This document shows, piece by piece, positions 25,601 through 34,598 of a DNA stretch of 64,000 bases. Position 1 is the stretch's first letter. Every line of letters starts with the position of its first letter. The notes under the pieces are model-generated. The model saw only the letters and a program-made list of their open reading frames with translations. It did no database searches and was not told the DNA's origin. Origin of the DNA: Aeropyrum camini SY1 = JCM 12091 (GTDB taxonomy: Archaea; Thermoproteota; Thermoprotei_A; Sulfolobales; Acidilobaceae); contig NC_022521.1 of NCBI RefSeq assembly GCF_000591035.1, forward strand, positions 1,240,001 through 1,304,000, written 5' to 3'. The position numbers and the translations under genes are program-made.

Positions 25601-25677
25601 ACCCGCCCCCCAGATCTATTGGGGGCGGGCGGCATGGAAATAATACCAATGACGCCCGCCAGGGGCCCGGTCGCGGT

Positions 25678-26004
25678 TTAGGGGTCCCTAGCTATAGCCT
25701 CCACCTTGGACTTGGCCTCCTCGTAGGCCTTGTCAGGGTCGCTCTTGCCTGTTGCCGGGTCGAAGGGGAACTGGCTCATGACAAGCTTGACACTCCCATC
25801 CTCCAGCTGCACGAAGAGCTGGGGGAGCCATGTCATGCCGAGATCGTCGGTGTCGCCGTGCTCCATGGCGAACACGTAGTCCTCCTTTTTGACCTCCAGC
25901 TCGACGCCAAGCTCCTTCGCTATCTTCTCAGCCAGCTCGAGCCACATCTTATGTAGGGGATGGTGCGGCAGGTCGTCTAGAATCACCTTAACAATCTTGC
26001 CCAT
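25678..26004 (-). CDS. Hypothetical protein, possible thioredoxin-like fold
   Basis: 108 residues starting MGKIVKVILDDLPHHP. The order strand (KIVKVILDD), helix (KMWLELAEKIAKELG), strand (VELEVKKEDYV), loop with TWLPQLFV, strand (KLVMSQFPF) and a last helix could be a thioredoxin-like fold with a cis-proline before QLFV. There is no CxxC, so redox activity is not expected. I do not recognise the family. It lies between the polymerase and endonuclease IV genes on the same strand. Confidence 0.6.
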   Translation of the reverse strand: MGKIVKVILDDLPHHPLHKMWLELAEKIAKELGVELEVKKEDYVFAMEHGDTDDLGMTWLPQLFVQLEDGSVKLVMSQFPFDPATGKSDPDKAYEEAKSKVEAIARDP

Positions 26005-26048
26005 ACTTTTTCCACCAACCTCTCAGCTTGGGAGCGGGGCTCTTATCC

Positions 26049-26906
26049 TCAACCGGGTTCTCCGCCCTGGCATATAGCCTTCATGAGGAGGGCGTCCTTC
26101 TCGAGTATCGGGCTTTCGCTGATGACTACAGCGTCTATACCCGTCTCCTTGTACGCCTTACACACCACCCTCCAGTCGGGGCCGTAGCCCTCCTCCCGCA
26201 GTGTATGGTGCATCCTCTCCCCACCCCTACCGTACTCTATTTTGGAGAAGTGCGTGTGGAGGGGGTCGACGGCGGTTTTGCCCAGGTTAGACTCTATGTA
26301 CTCTATAGCCTTGACAACCTGGTCCACGCTTGTGACAAACATCCCCTCGGCCCTGGCATAGAGGTGGGCCCAGTCAACGCAGGGCCTGCACCGGGGGGTG
26401 TTGAGGCATATCTCCACAGTCTCCTCCAAACTCCCCACCTGGCTCTGCTTCCCCATTGTCTCGGGCGCTATCCAGGGGGTCTTCACCCAGCTGGGTAGAG
26501 ACTCCACGAGCCTGTTCAGCGCGTCTATAACCCTCTTGACAGCCTCCTCCCTGCTCTTTAGCCCCTTGTAGTAGCCCGGGTGCACCACAACCGCGTAGCT
26601 TCCCATCCACTCCGACGCCACCATAGAGTCGTAGAGCCTCTTTATACTCCTCTCAACCACGCTGCTGTCGGGGCTGGAGAGGTTTACATAGTAGGGGGCG
26701 TGCATGCTCAGCGTGACACCGTTTTCTCTGGCCGCCTCGCCCAGTCGCCTCGCCTTAGCCTCGCTTATCTTGACGCCTCTGACGGCCTCATACTCAAGGG
26801 CGTCTAGACCTATGCTCCTGAGGAACTCTGGAACCTTGACTATGTCCCCTTTAAAATCCACAGGCTTGCCCGCAGGGCCGAATCGTATAATGCCCAAGCC
26901 GCACAC
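26049..26906 (-). CDS. nfo: Endonuclease IV (AP endonuclease 2 family)
   Basis: 285 residues of the TIM-barrel AP endonuclease family that cuts 5' of abasic sites. Metal-ligand positions are visible in order: SMHAPYYVNL, VVVHPGYYKG, WIAPETMGK (Glu), PCVDWAHLYA (Asp and His), DPLHTHFSKI (His pair) and VVISESPIL (Glu). Length fits the family. It starts with ATG on the minus strand and is in line with the replication genes downstream. Confidence 0.9.
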   Translation of the reverse strand: MCGLGIIRFGPAGKPVDFKGDIVKVPEFLRSIGLDALEYEAVRGVKISEAKARRLGEAARENGVTLSMHAPYYVNLSSPDSSVVERSIKRLYDSMVASEWMGSYAVVVHPGYYKGLKSREEAVKRVIDALNRLVESLPSWVKTPWIAPETMGKQSQVGSLEETVEICLNTPRCRPCVDWAHLYARAEGMFVTSVDQVVKAIEYIESNLGKTAVDPLHTHFSKIEYGRGGERMHHTLREEGYGPDWRVVCKAYKETGIDAVVISESPILEKDALLMKAICQGGEPG

Positions 26907-26961
26907 CCACCAACACTATCTAAAACCTGGTTTACAGTAATAGAGTGTGGGGGCTTAGGCC

Positions 26962-27810
26962 TTGGGCGACGAGCGTCTAAGAAGCGCCGCCCGGCCCGAG
27001 GGCGAGGAGGGGCTCCAGTATCATTTGAGGGTTAAGAGGGGCGACGTTGCCCGCTACGTTCTCCTCCCGGGAGATCCGGAGAGGACGGACCTGATAGCCC
27101 GCCTCTGGGATGAGGCCAGGCTGGTGGCGCACCATAGGGAGTACAGGACCTGGACCGGCCGGTACAAGGGTGTGCCGATAAGCGTGACGAGCACCGGGAT
27201 AGGCTCCCCTAGCACGGCCATCGCTGTTGAGGAGCTGCTGAGGGTTGGGGCTGAGACCTTTATAAGGGTTGGCACCATGGGGGGTATAAGGGATGATCTT
27301 AGGCCTGGCACTCTCGTTATAGGGTCGGCGGCGGTTAGGATGGAGGGTACCAGCGGCCAGTACGCTCCCCCCGGGTTCCCCGCGGCGGCGAGCTATGATG
27401 TCGTGGCAGCTCTGGTGGAGGCTGCTGAGACGCTGGGGGTTAGGTATAAGGTCGGGATTGTGGCCAGCACGGACAGCTTCTACCTAGGACAGGGGAGGCC
27501 GGGGTTCAGGGGCTATATGACGCCGGCGGCTTCAGATGTGATACCGCAACTCAGGTCAGCGGGGGCTCTAGGCTTCGAGATGGAGGCGTCGGCCCTCTTC
27601 ACCCTATCCCAGCTCTACGGCGCCAGGGCTGGGTGCGTTTGCGCTGTCGTAGCTAATAGGGTCAGCGGGGAGTTCGTCGTTAACGCTGGCGTTGAAGACG
27701 CAGCAAGGGTGGCTTCAGAGGCGGTGGCCATTCTGGCCCGCTGGGACAGGGAGAGGGAGAGGAGGGGTAAGAAATGGTTCTACCCGGGCCTGGCGTGCAG
27801 ACGCACATAG
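26962..27810 (+). CDS. udp: Nucleoside phosphorylase, uridine phosphorylase type
   Basis: 282 residues of the PNP/UDP family. The nucleoside is split by phosphate to the free base and ribose 1-phosphate. Motifs: LLPGDPERTD (phosphate loop) near 32, STGIGSPSTAIAVEEL, RVGTMGGIRDDLRPG (phosphate Arg), and GFEMEASALFTLSQL (ribose-binding Met-Glu). The pyrimidine-type SGQYAPPGFP loop supports uridine preference, but purine activity cannot be excluded. TTG start. It overlaps the following sugar kinase gene by 37 bases. Confidence 0.88.
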   Translation: MGDERLRSAARPEGEEGLQYHLRVKRGDVARYVLLPGDPERTDLIARLWDEARLVAHHREYRTWTGRYKGVPISVTSTGIGSPSTAIAVEELLRVGAETFIRVGTMGGIRDDLRPGTLVIGSAAVRMEGTSGQYAPPGFPAAASYDVVAALVEAAETLGVRYKVGIVASTDSFYLGQGRPGFRGYMTPAASDVIPQLRSAGALGFEMEASALFTLSQLYGARAGCVCAVVANRVSGEFVVNAGVEDAARVASEAVAILARWDRERERRGKKWFYPGLACRRT

Positions 27811-28715
27811 CGGTAGGCAACATCAACCTGGACATTAGCCTCTCCGTCGACAGGCTTCCAGGGCCAGAGGAGGTTGTGTTCGCCCGTGACGCGTGGATAG
27901 GCGTGGGCGGGGCGGCCACTAACTATGCCATAGCGGTCGCCTTTCTAGGCCAAAAGCCCGTTCTGGTTGCTGTTGCTGGCAGGGAGATGGAGAGGCTCGG
28001 CGTGGTGGACATGCTGAAGAGCCGGGGGGTGGATGTATCGAGGGTTAGGACAGTTGACAGGCCCTCCGGCGTTGTCGTTGTTATGGTTGTGGCTAGCGAC
28101 TCTCACAGGAGCATGGTGTCGATGAGGGGTGCCAACGAGGAGCTGCTCAAATATATCGAGGAGGAGCCTCTTGAGGGGGCGGGGGGCGAGTGCCATGTGC
28201 ATATGGCCAGCGTGCCCCCCCAGGCTCTCGACTACGCACCAAGAGGGTGCACCCTAAGCTACGACCCAGGCGGTGAGGCTTTCAAGAGGCCGAAGAGCCT
28301 GTGGAACAGACTCCAGAGGGTGGACTGGATGTTCATAAACACCTCGGAGCTGAGGGGGATGAGCGGTAACGGCGACCTGGAGGCTGCTAGCAGGCTCCTG
28401 GAATCTGGGCTGAGGAGGCTGGTGCTGAAGCACGGTAGAGGCGGTGCCACTGTAATCGAGAGAGGCCTCTGCCTTACGCTAGACAGGACGCCGGTGCTAG
28501 AGCCGATCGATGTGACCGGGGCTGGAGACGCCTTCGACGCAGCCTTCAATATCGCTGTAAAGGCTGGATGGGGTATTGGGGGGGCGCTTAGGCTGGCTGT
28601 GGCTGCAGGATCTGCTAAGGTGCTTAAGAGAGGTAGCAGTAACATGCCTACGGCTGCAGAGGTCCTGGCTATGCTTCCCAGGGTTGCCTCTCCTCGGGAG
28701 TGCAGCCTAGGCTAG
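27774..28715 (+). CDS. PfkB-family sugar or nucleoside kinase
   Basis: 313 residues of the ribokinase fold: N-terminal HIAVGNINLDISLSVDRLPG, substrate signature GVGGAATNYAIAVAFLG near 41-57, and the catalytic DTGAGD variant IDVTGAGDAFDAAF near 242-256. The substrate is not readable. The long overlap with a nucleoside phosphorylase gene suggests a linked step, either phosphorylation of ribose 1-phosphate or of a nucleoside. The last bases (28712-28715) overlap the convergent thiolase gene. Confidence 0.85.
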   Translation: MVLPGPGVQTHIAVGNINLDISLSVDRLPGPEEVVFARDAWIGVGGAATNYAIAVAFLGQKPVLVAVAGREMERLGVVDMLKSRGVDVSRVRTVDRPSGVVVVMVVASDSHRSMVSMRGANEELLKYIEEEPLEGAGGECHVHMASVPPQALDYAPRGCTLSYDPGGEAFKRPKSLWNRLQRVDWMFINTSELRGMSGNGDLEAASRLLESGLRRLVLKHGRGGATVIERGLCLTLDRTPVLEPIDVTGAGDAFDAAFNIAVKAGWGIGGALRLAVAAGSAKVLKRGSSNMPTAAEVLAMLPRVASPRECSLG

Positions 28716-29920
28716 ACCCTCTCTATGGCAACCGCAGCCGCCCCGCCTAGCCCATGGCATATGGAGGCCACGCCCCGCCTAGCCCCGTTCTCCTCGAGAG
28801 TGTAGGCCAGCTGCAGAAGGAGCCTGGCCCCGGTCGAGCCCAGCGGGTGGCCGATTGCTATGGAGCCGCCTACAACGTTCAGCCGCTCATAAGGCACTCC
28901 CAGCTCCCTATTCATTATCAGGCTGTTCACGGCGAACGCCTCATTATTCTCCCAGTAGTCCACATCCTCTACCCTCCAGCCGAGCTTATCCAGCAGCGCT
29001 CTAACGGCGTAGACCGGGGCCACCGGGAACCTGCGGGGGTCAACACCGGCGTATGCCCAGCCCACGATCCTGGCCTTAGGCTTGAGACCCATCTCCCTCA
29101 CGGCATCCTCGCCAGCTACGAGGAGGGAGACAGCCCCGTCGCTCAACTGGCTACTGTTCCCGGCGGTGTGGGGCCCCCTGGGAGTGAAGACCGGGGGTAG
29201 TTTTGAAAGCCTCTCCACGGTCGTATCGGGCCTTATCCCCTCGTCATAGTCTAACACAACGCCTCCTCCAGCCTTGACCGGTATGGTGTACTTCTGCATA
29301 TGACCCCTCTCCCACGCCCTGGCCGCCCTCATGTTACTCTCATAGGCTATCCAGTCTAGCTCCTCCCTATCCGCCTTGTACTCCCAGGCGGTCTCGTCCG
29401 CCTCCTGCCCCATTACCAGCTGGTTTAGGGGGTCGTATAGCCCGTCGCTCACCATAGCGTCCTTCATCTCAAGGGCTCCTTGGTAGATCAGCCTCACGCC
29501 CCATCGTATCGATGGGGGGGCTATGAAGGGGGCGTTGCTCATACTCTCCATACCGCCCGCCAGCGCTATGCTGTACATCCCGGCGTCTATGAGCAGCGAG
29601 GCCTTCACTACGGAGGCCATTCCACTGGCGCACACCATGTCGACGTTGAAGCCCTCCACATCGTTTCTTAGCTCGGCCTTGATGGCTGCCTGCTTAGCCG
29701 TGTTCATGTGGGTGCCAGCCCTTATCACGTGGCCGTACACAGCAAGCTCGACGTGGCTGGGGTCGACGCTGGTGCGCTCTAGAAGCTCCCTTATGGTTAG
29801 GGCGGCTAGGTCAACGGCTTTGAAGTCTCTGAGGCTCCGGCCGAACTTGCCTACCGGAGTCCTCACACCGTCCACAATGTAAACCGGGCTGCGTAGAACC
29901 CCCGCCCTTGCTGTAGCCAT
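28712..29920 (-). CDS. Acetyl-CoA C-acetyltransferase (thiolase)
   Basis: About 402 residues from the ATG at 29920 (an ATG-less GTG start at 29932 is 4 codons earlier). The nucleophilic cysteine is in VDMVCASGMAS near 97. The other motifs are NNEAFAV (His-like NEAFA site), GGSIAIGHPLGSTGAR and ICHGLGGAAA with the second active-site cysteine. It could supply acetoacetyl-CoA for the mevalonate pathway or act in fatty acid breakdown. No HMG-CoA synthase or beta-oxidation genes are adjacent, so the role stays open. Confidence 0.9.
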   Translation of the reverse strand: MATARAGVLRSPVYIVDGVRTPVGKFGRSLRDFKAVDLAALTIRELLERTSVDPSHVELAVYGHVIRAGTHMNTAKQAAIKAELRNDVEGFNVDMVCASGMASVVKASLLIDAGMYSIALAGGMESMSNAPFIAPPSIRWGVRLIYQGALEMKDAMVSDGLYDPLNQLVMGQEADETAWEYKADREELDWIAYESNMRAARAWERGHMQKYTIPVKAGGGVVLDYDEGIRPDTTVERLSKLPPVFTPRGPHTAGNSSQLSDGAVSLLVAGEDAVREMGLKPKARIVGWAYAGVDPRRFPVAPVYAVRALLDKLGWRVEDVDYWENNEAFAVNSLIMNRELGVPYERLNVVGGSIAIGHPLGSTGARLLLQLAYTLEENGARRGVASICHGLGGAAAVAIERV

Positions 29921-29991
29921 AATTTCTACCAATAGTATAGTCGAAGGTCGTAGACATTCTTAAGTGGAGGTAAATAGATAGTCCTAACATA

Positions 29992-31539
29992 CTACGCCCT
30001 ATGCTCCAGCCCCTCCACCACGCCCGAGTAGGGCTCGAGCCTGGCCGGCGCTATAGCCTTCCACACGCTGGAGCATAGCCTCTCAGACCCCCTGAGGGGC
30101 TGTGGCTCCCTGGTGGGGGCCGGGTCTAGCGCCGTCATACAGTAGATCTCGAGCCCCAGCCTCTCCTGCTCTCTCCAGTAGCCCTCGAGGACGCCCCGCC
30201 CGAGGAGCTTCAGCACTGCTCTCCTATAGAGGGGGTGGAGCGGCTTGGGAGGGATCCTCGCGAAGGGCGTGCCGGGTAGGGGTAGGAAGTGGTGTAGCCT
30301 GAGCCTAGCACCCATCTCGGAGAGCCTGTACATGGCTTTGACCGTTTCGACCACATCCTCCTCATCCTCCCCGGGCATCCCGAATATTATGTCGACTACT
30401 GGCGTGAAGCCGTGTTCCAAAGCCAATCCAGCGGCTCTCACAGCCTCGTCAACACCGTGCCCCCTGCCTATCCTCTCGAGAAGCATGTCGCTGCCCGACT
30501 GTAGCCCTATAGAGATCCTCCTGTTGTAGGCCAGCCTCCTGACAACCCGTAGGATCTCGGGGGTGACGAATTCGGGCCTCGTCTCGCTGGGGAAGCTGCC
30601 TAGATAGGGTTTGCCCCCCACCGCCCTCACGCTTGACAGGAGTTCCTCCACGGCCGCGGGGTTCGGCGTCCTTAGGTCCTCGCTCCCGTAGGCGAAGCCT
30701 ATTGGCGCTATAAACCTTATCTCACGCTTGCCAGCGGCCACGTAGTCGGCCGCCGCCTTTGCAACAGAGCCGACACTCCTAAACCTGACCTGCGACTTGA
30801 ACTCCCAGGGTACCTGGCAGAACCTGCAGCGGTAGCTGCAGCCCCTCATAATCTCTATAGGCGGGTAGAGCCCGAGCTGGGGGTAGTGGGGAGTGTAGTC
30901 GTCGAGACTAGCCAGCGCCACCGGCCCCACCTTAAATCTCCCGCCGCTTCTAACCGCAGTGTTGGAGGGGGGCTCCTCAAGCCCCATACCCTCTGCAACC
31001 CTCTCCACTACCTCAACCGCCGCTATCTCCCCGTCGCCGACGACGGCGGCCGCTGCCCCGAGCCTGAGGACCTGCCAGTAAGCCCCCGCGGCGTGCGGGC
31101 CCCCTACGATTGTGGGTGCAATCCTCGAAACCCTATGGATCTCCCCTGCCAGCTCTAGGAAGGCAGGGCTGGTGACCCCGTACATAACCACAACACGCCT
31201 CCCCCTGGCCAGAAGCTCTCTAGCAATGGGCTCGGGGCTAGACTCCACAATCCTAATCCTGACGTCCAAGCCAGAGGCGGCTAGTGCTGAGGCTACCGGG
31301 GCGAACGCGTTCCTACCGCCATAGACGCTGCGCATTAGAACGTAAACCCTAGATCCGGAGCTCAACACTGCTACCCCTACGGCCCCCCGGCCAGGGAACA
31401 CGCTATAGCCTATAGGGCTACTGTAGAATCCTCTATTCTCCCCGGGTATCATAGGAGTGTCAGGGGTATTTGAGGCTAAACCGGTGAGGCGTCTGCTTAA
31501 CAGTTTAAGCATGCGGGCCAGCCTTATTAGGCTCTGCAA
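29992..31539 (-). CDS. Radical SAM protein with B12-binding-type N-terminal domain
   Basis: 515 residues. Residues about 60-200 form a Rossmann B12-binding-type domain (VYVLMRSVYGG; VVVMYGVTSP; TIVGGPHAAG; VVGDGE). The radical SAM core starts with the cluster motif RGCSYRCRFCQVPWEF near 230-245 and continues with ISIGLQSGSD and DIIFGMPGEDEED. This architecture is shared by methylthiotransferase-like and many uncharacterised archaeal proteins. The first about 45 residues are poorly conserved-looking and the true start may be further inside. Target unknown. Confidence 0.85.
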   Translation of the reverse strand: MQSLIRLARMLKLLSRRLTGLASNTPDTPMIPGENRGFYSSPIGYSVFPGRGAVGVAVLSSGSRVYVLMRSVYGGRNAFAPVASALAASGLDVRIRIVESSPEPIARELLARGRRVVVMYGVTSPAFLELAGEIHRVSRIAPTIVGGPHAAGAYWQVLRLGAAAAVVGDGEIAAVEVVERVAEGMGLEEPPSNTAVRSGGRFKVGPVALASLDDYTPHYPQLGLYPPIEIMRGCSYRCRFCQVPWEFKSQVRFRSVGSVAKAAADYVAAGKREIRFIAPIGFAYGSEDLRTPNPAAVEELLSSVRAVGGKPYLGSFPSETRPEFVTPEILRVVRRLAYNRRISIGLQSGSDMLLERIGRGHGVDEAVRAAGLALEHGFTPVVDIIFGMPGEDEEDVVETVKAMYRLSEMGARLRLHHFLPLPGTPFARIPPKPLHPLYRRAVLKLLGRGVLEGYWREQERLGLEIYCMTALDPAPTREPQPLRGSERLCSSVWKAIAPARLEPYSGVVEGLEHRA

Positions 31540-31569
31540 ATGCGTAGACCTTTCAGGGTGTAGACTTTC

Positions 31570-32316
31570 ATGGAAGAGGAAGGGGAGAGGCTAGACAAGA
31601 GTGTGTGGCCCCTCATACTGTCTGCAGCTGTGTTCTCTGTAGCGCTAGTCAGCGCTAACTATCTCTCGGCCAAGCTCTTCATGATAGAGATACCTGGGCT
31701 CATAACCCTCGTCGGTCCCGCCGGGGTGGTGGCGTACTCCGTGACATTTATAGTTACGGATATTGTGAGCGAGGTTTACGGTAGGAGGGCTGCTGGGGCT
31801 GTGGTGGCCGCAGGGTTCGCCTCACAGATAGTCGCCCTCTTCCTCACATACGCGGCCATATCCTCCCCCCCAGCGCCCTTCAGCCCAGTACAGCAGGATG
31901 AGTATGCTAAGGTCGTTATGGCCGGGTTCAACATAATAATAGCTAGTCTCACAGCCTACCTGATCAGCCAGTACCACGACGTATGGTCCTTCCACTTCTG
32001 GAAGAGGCTAACACGCGGCAGGTGGCTGTGGCTCAGAAACAACATGAGTACATGGGCCAGCCAGCTAATCGACACCGTAGTGTTCCTATCCCTAGCCTTC
32101 TACATAATCCCCCTCCTCTCGCCCGCAGCCTCAGGCATAGAGCCGGTCAGCCTGTCGACCCTATGGGCCATGATATACAGCCAGTATATAATAAAGCTCG
32201 TGATAGCCGTGCTCGACACGCCTGTAGTCTACCTGGGCGTTTACCTGGTGAAGAGCTACATAGAGGACGGGCTCCAGGCCCAGCCCAGGATACTGGGCTT
32301 AATCACCGGCAAGTAA
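31570..32316 (+). CDS. YhhQ-family 7-deazaguanine precursor transporter
   Basis: 248 residues with about six membrane segments. The family signature VTFIVTDIVSEVYGRR near 58-73 and SQYHDVWSFHFWKR followed by WLWLRNNMSTWASQ are clear. In bacteria YhhQ takes up preQ0/preQ1 for queuosine. In an archaeon the imported 7-deazaguanine would serve archaeosine in tRNA. ATG start with gtagac upstream. Divergent from the radical SAM gene. Confidence 0.88.
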   Translation: MEEEGERLDKSVWPLILSAAVFSVALVSANYLSAKLFMIEIPGLITLVGPAGVVAYSVTFIVTDIVSEVYGRRAAGAVVAAGFASQIVALFLTYAAISSPPAPFSPVQQDEYAKVVMAGFNIIIASLTAYLISQYHDVWSFHFWKRLTRGRWLWLRNNMSTWASQLIDTVVFLSLAFYIIPLLSPAASGIEPVSLSTLWAMIYSQYIIKLVIAVLDTPVVYLGVYLVKSYIEDGLQAQPRILGLITGK

Positions 32317-32350
32317 AGCCCCCTCTACACCGCAGAGGTGCTAGCGGGCT

Positions 32351-32749
32351 TTGGACTGTGGGGTCTTCGAGGGCACAGTCTTCAGCGGCCTCGGCCACGG
32401 CTCCTTCTATGTGAGCATATACGCCAGAAACTTCAGACGAGCCCTGGGCTATACACCCTACCCTGGAACGCTTAACCTTAAGATGGGGGAGGGTGCGGAG
32501 AGGCTTAGCGAGTGTATAGAGGGCGCGCGGGGCGTTAGGATAGAACCCCCCCGTATACCGGGTGAGAGGCTAGCGGCGGTCATAGCGTTCCCCGTGGAGA
32601 TCGAGGGAGGGGTAAGGGGCCACATAGTCAGGCCGGAGATAACAGTCTACAAGGGAGACGTGGTTGAGATAGTTGCGGACGTCTATCTAAGGGACGTGTT
32701 GAAGATCTCCGACGGGGATAAAGTAAGGTTCAGGCTGCTAGACCCCTAG
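32351..32749 (+). CDS. ribK: CTP-dependent riboflavin kinase
   Basis: 132 residues of the archaeal RibK (DUF120) family that phosphorylates riboflavin with CTP. Motifs: GTVFSGLGHGSFYVSI near 8-23, LGYTPYPGTLNLKM (PxPGTLNL signature), and the C-terminal PEITVYKGDVVEIVADVYLRD. Length fits the stand-alone form. TTG start. The 3' end overlaps the convergent membrane protein gene by 12 bases. Confidence 0.92.
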   Translation: MDCGVFEGTVFSGLGHGSFYVSIYARNFRRALGYTPYPGTLNLKMGEGAERLSECIEGARGVRIEPPRIPGERLAAVIAFPVEIEGGVRGHIVRPEITVYKGDVVEIVADVYLRDVLKISDGDKVRFRLLDP

Positions 32750-33169
32750 GGTGAGCATGGAGCCCAGCAGAGCGGCGCCTAGGCTGGCCAGCAGCGCTAG
32801 AAAGGCGGAAGCCCGGTAGCCCCCGAGGCCTGATTCACCCTCCGCTAGCCTCTTCCCCGCCACGTGAACCATGTAGAAGCCTGTGGCTGCAGCTACAATC
32901 CAGGAGACTATCTTCTCCCCAATTCTCCCGATGTGGGTGCCGAACTGGAACCAGTCTCCAGGGCCGGCGTCGTACTTTGCCAGGGCTATGCCTATGCCAA
33001 CAATAGCTAGGAGCAGCAGGCTACCCATAGCCGCTGGGCCCAGGGTCTTCTGAACCGCCAGGACCTGGTCTCTACCCCTGAATGAGGCTACCAGGGCGGC
33101 CACCAGGAAGCCTATCCATATGGAGGCTAGGAGCAGGTGGAGGTAGTGGAGGATAAGCAAGACAGTCAT
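32738..33169 (-). CDS. Four-helix membrane protein, CopD/DUF2269-like
   Basis: 143 residues with four hydrophobic segments (about 3-26, 45-64, 85-103, 120-142). The first segment carries two histidines (LHYLHLLLASIWIG) spaced as in CopD-like and heme-binding membrane proteins, and a further His lies in GTHIGRIGEK. The resemblance is general; substrate or cofactor is not known. ATG start on the minus strand. Confidence 0.65.
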   Translation of the reverse strand: MTVLLILHYLHLLLASIWIGFLVAALVASFRGRDQVLAVQKTLGPAAMGSLLLLAIVGIGIALAKYDAGPGDWFQFGTHIGRIGEKIVSWIVAAATGFYMVHVAGKRLAEGESGLGGYRASAFLALLASLGAALLGSMLTLGV

Positions 33170-33330
33170 GGCTACACGCCTCCAGAGATCTTAATGCTGT
33201 GGAGAATCAAGGTCTTTAAGCTGGATATAAACAACATTATTCCCTAGAGTTCCCCCATTGAGCTGGAGGCCTCAAGGCTTATAAACACCGGAATGCCAGA
33301 TATTTTAGATAAAAGCAGCGCCTCCCACAC

Positions 33331-33392
33331 GGCAGAGGCCTGCCACACCTCGTGAAGCAAGCCCCCCAGCCTGCGCCGCCAGGCTCGGGGGC
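33331..33392 (+). other. Two consecutive hairpins in the leader of the amidohydrolase gene
   Basis: A small hairpin (GGCAG 33331-33335 / CTGCC 33340-33344) precedes a strong one. In the strong one, 13 bases at 33361-33373 pair with 33380-33392 at 12 of 13 positions around a CGCCGC loop. A TATA-like element at about 33276-33284 (cttataaac) would start a transcript near 33305, so both would lie in a leader of about 115 bases ahead of the ATG at 33420. This is longer than other leaders in the window. The function, regulatory or otherwise, is unknown. Confidence 0.4.
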
Positions 33393-33419
33393 GCGCGGCC
33401 CTCCAGACGGGTTGGGACC

Positions 33420-34598
33420 ATGGGGTTTATTGAGTCTGATGTTGCTGTGGTGTATGGTAGGATAGTGGAGGGGTTTAGGGCTCCCTACAAGGAGGACCTC
33501 TACTTCAAGACAGTGGTTGTTCCGGGGTTCAGCGACGGCCACATGCACACGCAGGTGGTCGATGCTGGGCTTGCGCCCTCGAGGGTTTGGAGCAACAGTT
33601 ATGAGTGGCTCGAGACAAGGCTCCTCAGGGTTGACGAGGCTGCTGTTAGAAGCGATCTAGACCTCTCCTCCAGGCTGGCGGCAGCCGCCTTCTCCAGATC
33701 CCTGCTCGAGGGGGCGACGCTCGTGGCCGCAACTGGCAGGCTCTCCGCCAACGTCAGGGGGTGGCTAAGCCTGCCCGCCAGGCCGCGGGCTATCTTCCTA
33801 CCCACTGTTATGGACAGGGCTGGCTGGCCGAGCGTTGGTGAGGTGGAGGTTGAGATAGAGAGGCTGGAGGGACTGCTTAGAGATGGTTTGGCTAAGATAG
33901 GCGTTTTCGTCCATAGCCTGGGAACCGCCAGGCCGGAGAGCATTAGAAGGGCGCTTCAGGCCGCGGCCAGGAGGAGGAGGAGTATAGTGGGTATGCATCT
34001 AAGCGAGGGGGTCCCCGAGTCTGGGAGGCTCGTGGAAGTACTGGGCAGAGGGCCCTACCCGGCTAGGATAGTTGCGGTGCACTGCATGGAGGTCGAGGAC
34101 CTCCCCACAGGTGTCAGGTGTATCTCCTGCCCGGCGTCGAACCAGATACTCTACCGCAGGACGAGGCCAACGCTAGAGGGGGTCGACGGCTTCGGCAGCG
34201 ACTGGCCGCTTCTCATAGGAACGGTGGCCAGGCATCTGCCACTCATCAACAGGCTGTACCCTGGCAGGCTGCAGGAGATACTCTACAAGGCTACTATAGG
34301 CGGCTACAGGGCGTATCTCGCCCTGCACGACGGCGACTTCGCTGCTTACGACGCCGGCCTAGAGGACATCTTAGCGGGGAGGGCCCTCCCCGTTTGGGTG
34401 TCGGTGGCGGGGAGGCCAGCTGTGGTTGAAGGCCGCCTAGCCGGCTCCGGCTACAGCTACCCTGAGGTCCTCACCAGGATCAGGGAGCTGATCAGGGAGG
34501 CGCTAGAGAAGTACGGCGACGGCTCCAAGCCCTACGTGCCGGATATAGAGGGTGTGTACGAGGCTAGTCTAGCTCCAGAGGGAGGCCCTCGCTCCTGA
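33420..34598 (+). CDS. Amidohydrolase-superfamily metal-dependent hydrolase
   Basis: 392 residues. The metal site is seen as VPGFSDGHMHTQ (HxH), VGMHLSEG (His), IVAVHCME (His) and FGSDWPLL (Asp), in the order of the ATZ/TRZ deaminase group. The barrel segment is flanked by short strand-rich ends (VAVVYGRIVEGF; VWVSVAGRPAVVEGRL). Deamination of a purine or another ring compound is the likely reaction; the substrate is unknown. ATG start. The 3' end overlaps the convergent small gene by 35 bases. Confidence 0.82.
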   Translation: MGFIESDVAVVYGRIVEGFRAPYKEDLYFKTVVVPGFSDGHMHTQVVDAGLAPSRVWSNSYEWLETRLLRVDEAAVRSDLDLSSRLAAAAFSRSLLEGATLVAATGRLSANVRGWLSLPARPRAIFLPTVMDRAGWPSVGEVEVEIERLEGLLRDGLAKIGVFVHSLGTARPESIRRALQAAARRRRSIVGMHLSEGVPESGRLVEVLGRGPYPARIVAVHCMEVEDLPTGVRCISCPASNQILYRRTRPTLEGVDGFGSDWPLLIGTVARHLPLINRLYPGRLQEILYKATIGGYRAYLALHDGDFAAYDAGLEDILAGRALPVWVSVAGRPAVVEGRLAGSGYSYPEVLTRIRELIREALEKYGDGSKPYVPDIEGVYEASLAPEGGPRS

